Positions 9,193-18,271 of a stretch of DNA of 64,000 nt are shown piece by piece (position 1 is the first letter of the stretch; each line of letters opens with the position of its first letter). The DNA lies in assembly GCF_000935355.1 (NCBI RefSeq), contig NZ_JXZC01000001.1, positions 806,001 to 870,000 on the forward strand, written 5' to 3'. The notes under the pieces are model-generated. The model saw nothing but the letters and a program-made list of their open reading frames with translations, ran no database searches and had not been told where the DNA came from. The position numbers and the translations under genes are program-made. Source of the stretch: Rossellomorea aquimaris (GTDB lineage: Bacteria; Bacillota; Bacilli; Bacillales; Bacillaceae_B).

Positions 9193-10053
9193 TTACCTCC
9201 CAAAAAATAAATTTCTCATACTCTTTATAAAGCCTGTTTGTTTACTCACTGGTGGATTCGCTCCACCTGAAAGCTGATGCAACATCGCTCTGAGACTTAA
9301 GGTCATGGCTGAAGCAGGGTACGCAACAACTATGGGGGTTTGATGAATGACAGCCTTCCTTAGAGCTGGATCTTCAGGTAAGACCCCTAAAGAAACAATC
9401 TCCTTATGGAGAAATTTCCTCACCGTTTCTTGTAATCTGGTAATCGTTTCAAGGCCTTCCTTCTTGGATTCTGCCCGATTACATGTCAGATAGAACTTTT
9501 TCTCTTGATCTCTCAAGTAAATATATTTCATCATCGAGTAGGCATCTGTGATTGAAGTAGGTTCAGGTGTCGTGACTACAATGATTTCATCCATGGCCAG
9601 AAGGAATTCTACCGTCTCTTTCGAAGCACCCGCCCCCATATCGAAAAGAATATAATCATACTTATGAACTGCATACTCCATCACTTCAAAGAAGCGTTCT
9701 ATCTGTTTCTCTTTCCACTCCACTATATTTTTCAGGCCATTCCCACCGCTTATGTAAGAAATACCATGAACATTTTCACAGATAATCGTGTTGATATCCA
9801 ATTCTTTTTCCTCGATATAATCCATGATTGAATAGGAATGATGACTTCCCAGTAAAATATGAATGTTTCCCATACCGATATCAAGGTCAAATAATAATAC
9901 TTTCTTATTTTCTTTACCAAGCAAAATGGAGAGATTAGTTGAGATATTCGATTTTCCAACCCCACCCTTTCCACTTACAACTGCAATCGTTTTTGCAGGA
10001 GGAGCGTCGCCTACGAGCATTTTCCTCCTTAGGTTATATGCTTGATCTCTCAT
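9193..10053 (-). CDS. flhG: Flagellar number regulator FlhG (YlxH, MinD-like ATPase)
   Basis: FlhG is a MinD/ParA-type ATPase that, with FlhF, sets the number and pattern of flagella. In the 286-residue protein, the extreme N-terminus MRDQAYNLRRKM carries the DQA-xx-LR helix that in this family stimulates the FlhF GTPase through its glutamine. The deviant Walker A VSGKGGVGKSNIS is near residues 26-38, followed by LLFDLDIGMGN and YILFDMGAGAS. A C-terminal amphipathic membrane helix is likely (SMRNLFFGR). It overlaps the end of flhF by 20 bases. Confidence 0.95.
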   Translation of the reverse strand: MRDQAYNLRRKMLVGDAPPAKTIAVVSGKGGVGKSNISTNLSILLGKENKKVLLFDLDIGMGNIHILLGSHHSYSIMDYIEEKELDINTIICENVHGISYISGGNGLKNIVEWKEKQIERFFEVMEYAVHKYDYILFDMGAGASKETVEFLLAMDEIIVVTTPEPTSITDAYSMMKYIYLRDQEKKFYLTCNRAESKKEGLETITRLQETVRKFLHKEIVSLGVLPEDPALRKAVIHQTPIVVAYPASAMTLSLRAMLHQLSGGANPPVSKQTGFIKSMRNLFFGR

Positions 10054-11188
10054 AGCGAAATCCTTTCATTAATAAATGACCTAATTCTTCAATATTCATC
10101 TCGGTGATATCCTCGGGAACATCCTGACCGATTGTTACATAGGCTGCACCGATCTTCACCTCAGACATCATGTTGATCATAGAGCCATAACTGGATGTTT
10201 CATCCAATTTCGTGAAAATGAACCGATCAATGTCAATAGAAGAAAATTGTGAAATGATTTCCTTCATATCCCGCTCCTTGCTGGTAAGGGAAAGGACCAA
10301 GAACGTTTCCATGTGATGCTTGAAGTCGATAATTCCCCGCAAATCCTCTACATATTTATTTTCTCTAAAATTCCGGCCAGCAGTATCGATGAACACATGG
10401 TCGTAGTCCCGGAATTTATCGATTGCTTTTTTAAAGTCTTCCATTTTATAGACTACTTCAACTGGTACATTCAACAGACCGGCATACGTTTTTAATTGCT
10501 CGATCGCTGCAATACGATACGTATCCGTCGTGATAAAAGCAATTTTCATCCGTTTCTCGATGACTGCTTCAGCCGCCATTTTTGCTAAAGTAGTCGTTTT
10601 ACCGACACCTGTCGGACCTATCACGTTAATATATTTCTTCTTGTAACTCATACCTCCTGAAGTGATATCCTTAAGAAATGCATTCAGAAAGTGTTGGACT
10701 TCCTGTTTAGCCCATTCATTCCGATTGTCCCCTGGAATGAAACCTCTCTTGATTCTTTCTTCAAGATAGTCACCCAGTTGGAAGAGTGTTGTGTCACTCA
10801 CATCATGTTCTTTAAGATAAAACAGGATTTCTTGAACATCTTCAGGGTATTTCTGAAATTGATTTTTTGATTGAATGGTAGAAATCATATGTTTTAGCTC
10901 TTTTAATTCTGACTCTACCGATCTATCGGCATCGTATTTTTGTTTGGATGGAGCAGGATGAACGAATTGTGCATTTGACTCTTTCATTCTGTTCATTTCC
11001 ATCTTTTCACTCTCGATTTCTGGATCGATGGCTGCAATGACTTCAATTAATTTCTTCTTGAATAGCCCCATAAATCCGCCCGAATACGCTACTTTAGAGT
11101 TTAGGATGACAGCATCATCCCCTAATTCAGCTCTGACCTTTTTCATCGCTTCATTCATGGAAGGTGCTGCATATTTCTTTACTTTCAT
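10034..11188 (-). CDS. flhF: Flagellar SRP-type GTPase FlhF
   Basis: FlhF is the third SRP-GTPase (with Ffh and FtsY) and marks where flagella are built. In the 384-residue protein, a basic, variable N-terminal domain precedes the NG domain. G1 is [13 protein letters not shown] near residue 190, G3 is FIDTAGRNF near residue 270, and G4 is FTKLDETSSYG near residue 345. It overlaps flhA by four bases (ATGA) and flhG by 20 bases. The FlhG activator helix encoded next supports the pairing. Confidence 0.96.
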   Translation of the reverse strand: MKVKKYAAPSMNEAMKKVRAELGDDAVILNSKVAYSGGFMGLFKKKLIEVIAAIDPEIESEKMEMNRMKESNAQFVHPAPSKQKYDADRSVESELKELKHMISTIQSKNQFQKYPEDVQEILFYLKEHDVSDTTLFQLGDYLEERIKRGFIPGDNRNEWAKQEVQHFLNAFLKDITSGGMSYKKKYINVIGPTGVGKTTTLAKMAAEAVIEKRMKIAFITTDTYRIAAIEQLKTYAGLLNVPVEVVYKMEDFKKAIDKFRDYDHVFIDTAGRNFRENKYVEDLRGIIDFKHHMETFLVLSLTSKERDMKEIISQFSSIDIDRFIFTKLDETSSYGSMINMMSEVKIGAAYVTIGQDVPEDITEMNIEELGHLLMKGFRYERSSI

Positions 11189-13221
11189 CCGACATTCACC
11201 ACCCCTAAACTTTGTACTTCTACATTTGCTTCTAATTCGTTATATGAAATGATAGGCACCTGCGGGAAATACCTTTCTGTTAATTGTCTGACGTACATTC
11301 TCACTGCGGGAGAACACAGAATGATCGGTGACTCCTCCATAAGAGACAGCTGTTCCACTTGAGAAGCGACTGCTTCAAGTATTCCTTGAGAGTCGTTTGG
11401 ATCCATAGATAAGTAATTTCCATGCTCCGTTTGTTGAATGGCATCTGCAATCATTTTTTCGACTTTTCCAGACATGGTCACAACTTTTAAGGATGTGTCC
11501 CCTTGAAGATATTGACCGGTAATTTGTCTAGCCAATGATTGCCTTACATACTCAGCTAAAAGATCTGTATCTGAACTCATTTTGGCATAATCAGCAAGTG
11601 TTTCAAAAATAATTGGCAGGTTCCTGATTGACACGTTTTCCTTTAACAACTTGGCTAATACCTTCTGTACTTCACCCACTGTCAATGGATTCGGAGTCAC
11701 TTCTTCCACTAATATAGGGTAGGATTCCTGCAAATGATCAATGAGCTGTTTCGTCTCCTGCCTGCCCAGAAGCTCGTGAGCATTTGTTTTAATCATTTCA
11801 GTTATGTGTGTAGACACGACTGATGGTGGATCTACAACCGTATATCCGAATATTTCTGCCTGCTCCTTCATTTCTTCTGATATCCATTTAGCAGGCAGTC
11901 CGAATGATGGCTCGATTGTATCAATTCCCTCAATGGAATCATCCTCCACACCTGGACTCATGGCTAAATAGTGATCAAGCAAAAGCTCTCCACGGGCCAA
12001 TTCATTGCCTTTAATTTTCAAGCGGTATTCATTCGGCTGAAGTTGTATATTGTCCCGGATCCTCACTACAGGTATGACCAGCCCCAGCTCTATCGCTAAT
12101 TGACGTCGTATCATCACAATCCGGTCAAGGAGATCGCCTCCCTGATTCGTATCAGCTAGGGGAATCAGTCCATAGCCGAACTCAAATTCTATCGGATCCA
12201 CATTCAGCAAGCTCACGACACTCTCCGGACTTTTCATTTCATCTTGCTCTACTTCTTCTTCCATATCCATCACGTCTCTCTCGCTCTCATTTGTAGACTT
12301 GGAAAGCATGTAGGCTCCTATTCCCAATAGAGCGGCGACAGGGATTGTAACGATGTCGTTAATAGGAGTAGCTATACCCAACATGAAAATGGTGAAGGCA
12401 GCAACGTATAACATCGCGGGATACGCCAGAAGCTGATTCATAATATCCTGTCCCAGGTTGCCATCAGATGCGGCCCTTGTTACCACAATACCCGTGGCAG
12501 TTGAAATTAATAGTGCCGGTATCTGGCTGACGATTCCATCTCCGACGGTCAGTAATGAATAACGGGTTGCCGCTTCTGCAATAGGCAGGCCTTCTTGTGT
12601 CATTCCGATGATAATCCCGAAAATTAAATTAATCATTACAATGACGATTCCCGCTATGGCATCCCCTTTGACGAACTTTGATGCACCGTCCATGGCACCA
12701 TAGAAATCAGCTTCCCGCCCAACTTTTTCACGACGATCTCTTGCATCATGTTCTGAAATCATTCCGGCATTTAAATCGGCATCAATACTCATCTGCTTAC
12801 CAGGCATCGCATCAAGGGTAAATCTTGCTGCAACTTCTGACACACGTTCTGATCCTTTTGTTATGACAATAAATTGAATCACTATAAGAATGATGAATAC
12901 TACGAGACCGACAAGTATGTTTCCTCCCACTACGAATGTTCCAAAGGTTTCCACAACGTCCCCTGCTTCACCCTTACTAAGGATTGATCTCGTTGTGGAA
13001 ACATTTAGACCTAATCGAAAAAGTGTTAAAAGCAATAGCAGGGAGGGAAATATCGAAAATTGCAAAGGTTCATTCATATTCATTGAGGTTAGGAGTACAA
13101 GGAGTGCTAGTGAAATATTAACGATGATCAAAAAGCTTAGTAACCATGATGGGAATGGGATGATAAGCATGGCAACGATTAATATGACACTGGCTAGTAC
13201 GGATAAATCTCTTGCTGACAT
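11185..13221 (-). CDS. flhA: Flagellar export gate protein FlhA
   Basis: FlhA is the large membrane and cytosolic-ring component of the flagellar type III export gate. The 678-residue protein has about eight membrane segments in the first 310 residues. These enclose the FHIPEP-family signature region TLFRLGLNVSTTRSIL and the conserved cytoplasmic loop ERVSEVAARFTLDAMPGKQMSID. A soluble C-terminal domain binds chaperones and substrates. Length and motifs match B. subtilis FlhA. It overlaps flhF by four bases. Confidence 0.98.
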   Translation of the reverse strand: MSARDLSVLASVILIVAMLIIPFPSWLLSFLIIVNISLALLVLLTSMNMNEPLQFSIFPSLLLLLTLFRLGLNVSTTRSILSKGEAGDVVETFGTFVVGGNILVGLVVFIILIVIQFIVITKGSERVSEVAARFTLDAMPGKQMSIDADLNAGMISEHDARDRREKVGREADFYGAMDGASKFVKGDAIAGIVIVMINLIFGIIIGMTQEGLPIAEAATRYSLLTVGDGIVSQIPALLISTATGIVVTRAASDGNLGQDIMNQLLAYPAMLYVAAFTIFMLGIATPINDIVTIPVAALLGIGAYMLSKSTNESERDVMDMEEEVEQDEMKSPESVVSLLNVDPIEFEFGYGLIPLADTNQGGDLLDRIVMIRRQLAIELGLVIPVVRIRDNIQLQPNEYRLKIKGNELARGELLLDHYLAMSPGVEDDSIEGIDTIEPSFGLPAKWISEEMKEQAEIFGYTVVDPPSVVSTHITEMIKTNAHELLGRQETKQLIDHLQESYPILVEEVTPNPLTVGEVQKVLAKLLKENVSIRNLPIIFETLADYAKMSSDTDLLAEYVRQSLARQITGQYLQGDTSLKVVTMSGKVEKMIADAIQQTEHGNYLSMDPNDSQGILEAVASQVEQLSLMEESPIILCSPAVRMYVRQLTERYFPQVPIISYNELEANVEVQSLGVVNVG

Positions 13222-13239
13222 TGTTTCTCCCCTAACTGC

Positions 13240-14322
13240 TTACATTTGATTTTTTATTCGATAAACATAAGCTAAAATTTCTGCTATTGCCTTGAAAAAT
13301 TCTTCAGGAACGGCATCGCCGATTTCAGCTGAGTCATAAAGCGACCTGGCTAAAGGACGGTTTTCCACCAGTACCACATCGTTTTCATTGGCAATGTATT
13401 TAATCTTTTGGGCTAAGTAGTCAACGCCTTTTGCCACTACATAGGGCGCATCCATCTTCTTCTCATCGTATTTAAGCGCAATGGCAAAATGAGTAGGATT
13501 CGTAATAACTACATCCGCATCGGGAACCTCCTGCATCATGCGTCTCATGGCCATTTCACGCTGTCTCTGCTTAATTTTGGATTTGATAAGAGGATCGCCT
13601 TCGATGTTTTTATGTTCATCTTTGAGATCCTGCTTAGACATTCGGATATTTTTCTCAAAATCATATTTCTGATAAAGAAAATCGAATAAAGATAAGAATA
13701 GTAGCGCTAGTGAAGCAGCGATCCCCATCTGAACTGTAAGGCTTGCCATCGTCGCTAATGAATCCCCCACTGATTTAAACGATAAGCTTAACACTTGATC
13801 AATGTTCTTCCAGAGAATGACGAACGTGATCGCCCCTACGAAAGAAATTTTCAGAATGGATTTTAATAGTTCAACGATTGCTCTTAAAGAGAAGATGCGC
13901 TTAAACCCTTTAATCGGATCAATCTTTTCAAGCTTCGGCTCAAGCGGTTTAGTCGTAAACATGACTCCTACCTGTATATAATTCGAAAACAATCCGGCAA
14001 GTAAGGCCACTAACATAATCGGACCGAGAAGCAATGCAATCTCCTTCATAATATCCATGGTTAAAATTTGAACTGTATTCTCTGTCAGCTCCATCAGCAT
14101 GTATTCCTGAAAGGTTTGATTAAAGAGATCGAACACAATATCCCCAATATATGAAGCACTGAACGTAAGAAATAAAAATACGGCAAGAAGAATGATTGCT
14201 GTATTCACATCCTGGCTCTTTGATGTTTGTCCTTTTTTTCGTGCGTCATCCCTTTTTTTCGGAGTTGCTTTCTCCGTTTTCTCCCCACTAAAAAACTGTA
14301 GATCTAATGATAGCCACTGCAA
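13240..14322 (-). CDS. flhB: Flagellar export switch protein FlhB
   Basis: FlhB controls the switch from rod/hook to filament export after self-cleavage. The 360-residue protein has an N-terminal GEKTEKATPKKR motif, four membrane segments, and the cleavage motif NPTH in DADVVITNPTHFAIAL near residue 270. The start is taken as TTG at 14322, eight bases after the GGAGG that lies in the fliR stop region. This gives the B. subtilis length and places the start one base after the fliR stop. A longer reading from another TTG would have no ribosome binding site. Confidence 0.95.
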   Translation of the reverse strand: MQWLSLDLQFFSGEKTEKATPKKRDDARKKGQTSKSQDVNTAIILLAVFLFLTFSASYIGDIVFDLFNQTFQEYMLMELTENTVQILTMDIMKEIALLLGPIMLVALLAGLFSNYIQVGVMFTTKPLEPKLEKIDPIKGFKRIFSLRAIVELLKSILKISFVGAITFVILWKNIDQVLSLSFKSVGDSLATMASLTVQMGIAASLALLFLSLFDFLYQKYDFEKNIRMSKQDLKDEHKNIEGDPLIKSKIKQRQREMAMRRMMQEVPDADVVITNPTHFAIALKYDEKKMDAPYVVAKGVDYLAQKIKYIANENDVVLVENRPLARSLYDSAEIGDAVPEEFFKAIAEILAYVYRIKNQM

Positions 14323-14323
14323 T

Positions 14324-15100
14324 TTATGTGCCTCCAATTATTTTCATTAAATCTCTCATGGTCACGAACATCATCTCAAATAGCTGCTGCATGACTGCAA
14401 ACATCACACCCATTACAATGAATAGCACGATAAAGGCAACAGCAATCTTAATAGGAAATCCAACGACAAAGAAGTTCAATTGTGGTACCGTCCGGGCGAC
14501 AATGCCCAAAGCCACATCTACCAGAAATAAAGTTGCAACCACCGGAATCGACATTTGAAACGCAATGACAAACATTGAATTAAAGGACGAAATAACATAA
14601 TCAATTAATCTCTCATCCCCAAATGGAATCCAAGGGCTATCGATGGGGATCAATTGATAACTATAGAAAATTCCGTCCAGTAGTAAATGATGGCCGTCCA
14701 GGGCAAGCAACAAAAGAAGGGCAAAGGTGTATAAATATTGACCCATTAAGGGGCTTTGGGTTCCTGTTTGAGGATCGATCACATTGGCAATGGCAAACCC
14801 CATCTGAAAATCTATGAACCCCCCGGCTATCTGGATGGCCGTTACAATCATATAGGCCATAAACCCGATCAGTAGACCGATCAGGGCTTCTTTCATGATC
14901 AATAAAAAGTATTGTCCGTCGATTTCAAATGCCGCAGAATCAATCGTGTAATACATCACCCATGAGAGTACGACCGAGAAAGCGATACGATGCTGAGCAG
15001 GTATATTACGATATGAAAACAGGGGCATCGTAACAAAAAAAGCCGAAACCCTTACAAACACAAGTAAGTATACCGATAAAATAGGTACAAGTTCTTCCAT
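14324..15100 (-). CDS. fliR: Flagellar export gate protein FliR
   Basis: FliR closes the FliP5-FliQ4-FliR1 export gate in the basal body membrane ring. The 258-residue protein has about six hydrophobic segments, an early VRVSAFFVTMPLFSYRNIPAQHR region, and a central GGFIDFQMGFAIANVIDPQTGTQSP loop typical of the family. It lies between fliQ and flhB. In some clostridia FliR and FlhB are fused; here they are separate, with the flhB TTG start directly after the fliR stop. Confidence 0.97.
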   Translation of the reverse strand: MEELVPILSVYLLVFVRVSAFFVTMPLFSYRNIPAQHRIAFSVVLSWVMYYTIDSAAFEIDGQYFLLIMKEALIGLLIGFMAYMIVTAIQIAGGFIDFQMGFAIANVIDPQTGTQSPLMGQYLYTFALLLLLALDGHHLLLDGIFYSYQLIPIDSPWIPFGDERLIDYVISSFNSMFVIAFQMSIPVVATLFLVDVALGIVARTVPQLNFFVVGFPIKIAVAFIVLFIVMGVMFAVMQQLFEMMFVTMRDLMKIIGGT

Positions 15101-15104
15101 TCTC

Positions 15105-15374
15105 TTACCCTACGAACCTTGTTAAATCTGAGAAGATCTGTGAGGTATACGTCACAAGCTTCGTTAACATCCAAGGTCCAAAGAAAACAATTCCGATCAA
15201 GACCGCTACTATCTTTGGTATAAACGCAAGGGTTTGTTCTTGTATTTGTGTTGTTGCTTGAAAAATACTGACGATCAACCCTACTACGAGGGCTAACAAC
15301 AGTAATGGACCGGAAACGATGAGGGTTACATATATTCCACGCTCCGCTATTGCGATAACAGATTCAGCGTTCAT
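15105..15374 (-). CDS. fliQ: Flagellar export gate protein FliQ
   Basis: FliQ is a two-helix subunit of the export gate. The 89-residue protein has two membrane hairpins flanking the conserved FQATTQIQEQTLAFIPKI loop near residues 38-55. An upstream in-frame GTG (15383) would add three residues, but it overlaps the ribosome binding site TAGGTGAG. The ATG at 15374 gives exactly the B. subtilis length. It stands between fliP and fliR. Confidence 0.95.
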   Translation of the reverse strand: MNAESVIAIAERGIYVTLIVSGPLLLLALVVGLIVSIFQATTQIQEQTLAFIPKIVAVLIGIVFFGPWMLTKLVTYTSQIFSDLTRFVG

Positions 15375-15387
15375 TGAACTCACCTAC

Positions 15388-16053
15388 TTAAAAACTTTGT
15401 AAAAGAGATTTTATTACTAAATACCAGCCATCCACTAATACAAAAAGTAAAATTTTGAAAGGCAAAGAAATCATAACAGGAGGGAGCATCATCATTCCCA
15501 TGGACATCAAGACACTCGCTACCACCATGTCGATGACTAAGAAAGGAATAAAGATCATAAATCCTATTTGAAAAGCCGTTTTAATTTCACTTAATGCAAA
15601 TGCCGGTACTAAGGATGTAAGAGGTATGTCTTCCACAGACTCCGGCCGCTCTGCACCGGAATATTGTAAAAACAACTCTAAATCCTTTTGTCTTGTATGC
15701 TTACTCATAAATTCTTTAAATGGAATGGAAGCCTTGTCGTAAGCTTCTTCAAGGTTAATCTCTTCATTAAAAAGAGGGGTCAACGCTTCATCGTTTACCT
15801 CTTGAAAAGTTGGAGCCATGATAAAGAATGTTAGAAATAGTGAAATACCAATTAATACCTGGTTCGGTGGCATTTGCTGTGTAGCGAGAGAAGTTCTGAC
15901 AAAGGAAAGGACAATCATGATGCGCGTGAAAGATGTCATTAAAATCAGGATACTGGGTGCCAGTGAAAGGACGGTAAATAATAATAGCAGCTTTACGCTT
16001 GTCGATACATTATCAGCAGAACTACTATTAAAAAACTCCATGAATTCATTCAT
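15388..16053 (-). CDS. fliP: Flagellar export gate protein FliP
   Basis: FliP forms the pentameric core of the export gate. In the 221-residue protein the family signatures are visible: SFTRIMIVLSFVRTSLATQQMPPNQVL near residues 42-68 and the C-terminal FLVIDMVVASVLMSMGMMMLPP near residues 175-196. Four membrane segments are apparent. The start overlaps the end of fliZ by eight bases, and AAGGAG lies within fliZ. Length is that of B. subtilis FliP. Confidence 0.98.
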   Translation of the reverse strand: MNEFMEFFNSSSADNVSTSVKLLLLFTVLSLAPSILILMTSFTRIMIVLSFVRTSLATQQMPPNQVLIGISLFLTFFIMAPTFQEVNDEALTPLFNEEINLEEAYDKASIPFKEFMSKHTRQKDLELFLQYSGAERPESVEDIPLTSLVPAFALSEIKTAFQIGFMIFIPFLVIDMVVASVLMSMGMMMLPPVMISLPFKILLFVLVDGWYLVIKSLLQSF

Positions 16054-16687
16054 CTGAATGATTCTCCTTATTCTTTAAGTCCTTGAACATCTTCTTTCTC
16101 CCCTTGCTCATCTCCTCAAGCTGTGATTTCAACTGCGATTGAAATGAACTTGGAGAAGACGACGGAGAAGGTCCACTTACCTTTGTCAACCAACTGGAAA
16201 AGGCTGTTTTGGCATCAGGAAATTGTGCTTCCTGATAATAGGATAGTATCTCTTCTTTTTCTTTCTCATCCTGAATCTCTTTCAAAAGCTGAATATCTTC
16301 TCCCACACCCAGTACAAGTACTTGCTTGCCTACCTTAACAATTTGTACGGAACGATTGCCCCCGAGAGGCGTTCCACCTAAATGATTGATTATTTTCGTC
16401 TGTTGAAAGGATCTTCCTTTTTGATTGATAAATTTCAATAAAAAATATATGAGTGCAACTACAAAGATAAGAGCAACGATCATTTTAAGATAATCCAAAA
16501 AAGTAACCGAAGTAGAGGCCCCTGATCCGGAACTGTCCTCCTCATTACTTTGTTGTTCATTGCATTTCTCAGGATGCTCTATGCATTCCTTGACATTATT
16601 CACTTCTGCAAATGCTGTTAAATTTACAGCATTTGCAGTCATGATTAAAACAATCAGACCCACTAGAATTTGAATCTTCTTCAACAC
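16046..16687 (-). CDS. fliZ: Flagellar biosynthesis protein FliZ (FliO family)
   Basis: FliO/FliZ assists assembly of the FliP ring. In the 213-residue protein, an N-terminal signal-like hydrophobic segment ends near NLTAFAEV. A short Cys-containing acidic, extracytoplasmic Ser/Glu stretch follows, then one membrane helix (about residues 68-90, YLKMIVALIFVVALIYFLL). A cytoplasmic FliO domain contains GGTPLGGNRSVQIVKVGKQVLVLGVGE. The tail is basic. The start is uncertain: GTG at 16687, GTG at 16693 or the TTG after it are all close to AAGAAGG. It lies between cheY and fliP. Confidence 0.9.
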   Translation of the reverse strand: MLKKIQILVGLIVLIMTANAVNLTAFAEVNNVKECIEHPEKCNEQQSNEEDSSGSGASTSVTFLDYLKMIVALIFVVALIYFLLKFINQKGRSFQQTKIINHLGGTPLGGNRSVQIVKVGKQVLVLGVGEDIQLLKEIQDEKEKEEILSYYQEAQFPDAKTAFSSWLTKVSGPSPSSSPSSFQSQLKSQLEEMSKGRKKMFKDLKNKENHSDE

Positions 16688-16708
16688 ATGCACCTTCTTA
16701 CTAGTCTG

Positions 16709-17071
16709 TTAGCTTAGAGCTTTCTGAATGGCTTCGATTACACGATCTGCCTGGAATGGTTTAACGATAAAATCCTTTGCACCCGCTTGAATGGCATCGA
16801 TCACCATTGCTTGTTGACCCATTGCAGAACACATAATGATTTTCGCACCCGAGTCGATTGCTTTGATTTCCTTCAAAGCTGCAATACCATCTTTTTCCGG
16901 CATCGTAATATCCATTGTGACCAGGTCAGGTTTCAGTTCTTTATATTTATCAACAGCTTGACTTCCTTCTGCTGCTTCTCCAACTACATCGAACCCATTT
17001 TTCGTTAAAATATCTTTAATCATCATTCTCATAAAAGCCGCGTCATCAACAATCAGAATTTTATTCGCCAT
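16709..17071 (-). CDS. cheY: Chemotaxis response regulator CheY
   Basis: Phosphorylated CheY binds the FliM/FliY switch; in Bacillus this favours counterclockwise rotation and smooth swimming. The 120-residue protein is a single receiver domain with ILIVDDAAFMR at the start, the phospho-acceptor Asp in DLVTMDITMPEKDG near residue 54, the Ser/Thr-equivalent switch in IIMCSAMG, and the Lys in FIVKPFQ. The ATG at 17071 lies nine bases after GGAGG; the ATG three codons upstream abuts that site. It sits directly downstream of fliY, a CheY-P phosphatase. Confidence 0.97.
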   Translation of the reverse strand: MANKILIVDDAAFMRMMIKDILTKNGFDVVGEAAEGSQAVDKYKELKPDLVTMDITMPEKDGIAALKEIKAIDSGAKIIMCSAMGQQAMVIDAIQAGAKDFIVKPFQADRVIEAIQKALS

Positions 17072-17095
17072 TATCGTCATCCTCCATTGTCTAAG

Positions 17096-18271
17096 TTATT
17101 TAAGTTTTTTAATACGATCACTTTGACTTACGATGTCCGTAATTCTGACACCAAAGTTCTCATCTATCACGACAACTTCCCCCTTAGCCATTAATTGGCT
17201 GTTCACAAGAATATCAACCGGCTCTCCCGCTAATTTATCAAGCTCTATAATGGAACCGGAGGATAGTTCAAGGATGTCCCTGACAGACCGGTTCGTCCTT
17301 CCAAGCTCTACCGTTACCTGCAGGGGAATATCCAACAGCATATGTAAATTTTTTGTTTCCTGCTGTCCCAACGTCGTCGGTTCAAAATGACTAAAAGTAG
17401 CCGGTTGTACATTTATGGTTTCCCCATGTACTCCTTGTACACCCAGGTGCTGTGGAGAGTTCTGCTGATGGGACGCACGAACAAGTTCCTCATCCATACC
17501 GCTATTTACTTTCTGCTGTTGTGAAGTACCTTTGGGTGGGTCCAAGCTTGGAGCAACCGCGGCTGCAACTTCTTCAGTAGCTCCGCCATTCATTAATTCA
17601 TCAACCAGACTCTTGGCAAAAGTTAAGGGTAACAGCTGCATAATGCTCGAATCAATGAGGTCCCCAATTTTCAATGAGAATGATACCCTCACTAACAGAT
17701 CTTGATCAGGAAGGTTTTCTTCCCCTTCCCCTTGTGGTATGTACATCAAATCGATGGAAGGAGGGGAAATATCCACTTTCTTACTAAACACCGTGGACAT
17801 GGAGGTTGCAGCAGAGCCCATCATTTGATTCATTGCCTCTTGCACGGCGCTAAGCTGAATTTCCCCCAATTCACCAGATGGATTCCTTCCATCCCCACCA
17901 AGCATTAAATCAGCGATGATCGATGCATCTGATTGTTTGATCACCAGCAAGTTCACTCCTGAAAACCCTTCAGTATATTGAACTTGAATGGCGACATACG
18001 GATGAGGGAATTCCTCTTCTAAATAATTTTTATTTATGATGGTTACTTTAGGGGTCGTTATTTCAACCTTTTGGTTAAGCAAAGTAGACAAAGCCGTTGC
18101 AGAACTCCCAAAGGAGATGTTCCCGATTTCACCTAAGGCATCCTCTTCAATTGGACTAATGTAATCATTACTATTTATCTTCATGCGCTCTTCTGTGTCC
18201 TCTTCGGGTTCTGCAGAACCACGAAGAAGAGCATCAATTTCATCTTGTGATAACATATCATCACTCATCAT
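17096..18271 (-). CDS. fliY: Flagellar switch protein and CheY-P phosphatase FliY
   Basis: FliY replaces FliN in the Bacillus switch complex and hydrolyses CheY-P. In the 391-residue protein, an N-terminal CheY-P binding peptide (MLSQDEIDALL) parallels that of FliM. CheC-like repeats follow (EDALGEIGNISFGSSATALS near residue 41 and QLSAVQEAMNQMMGSAATSMS near residue 140). A Gln- and Pro-rich linker then leads to a C-terminal FliN/SpoA domain (QVTVELGRTNRSVRDILELSSGSIIELDKLAGEPVDI). The start overlaps the end of fliM by 11 bases. GGGGGGAG precedes the ATG. Confidence 0.97.
   Translation of the reverse strand: MMSDDMLSQDEIDALLRGSAEPEEDTEERMKINSNDYISPIEEDALGEIGNISFGSSATALSTLLNQKVEITTPKVTIINKNYLEEEFPHPYVAIQVQYTEGFSGVNLLVIKQSDASIIADLMLGGDGRNPSGELGEIQLSAVQEAMNQMMGSAATSMSTVFSKKVDISPPSIDLMYIPQGEGEENLPDQDLLVRVSFSLKIGDLIDSSIMQLLPLTFAKSLVDELMNGGATEEVAAAVAPSLDPPKGTSQQQKVNSGMDEELVRASHQQNSPQHLGVQGVHGETINVQPATFSHFEPTTLGQQETKNLHMLLDIPLQVTVELGRTNRSVRDILELSSGSIIELDKLAGEPVDILVNSQLMAKGEVVVIDENFGVRITDIVSQSDRIKKLK

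Noticed and set aside
15375-15383. Longer FliQ starting at GTG 15383
   Set aside because: The GTG overlaps the ribosome binding site of the ATG at 15374, and the shorter form has the family length.
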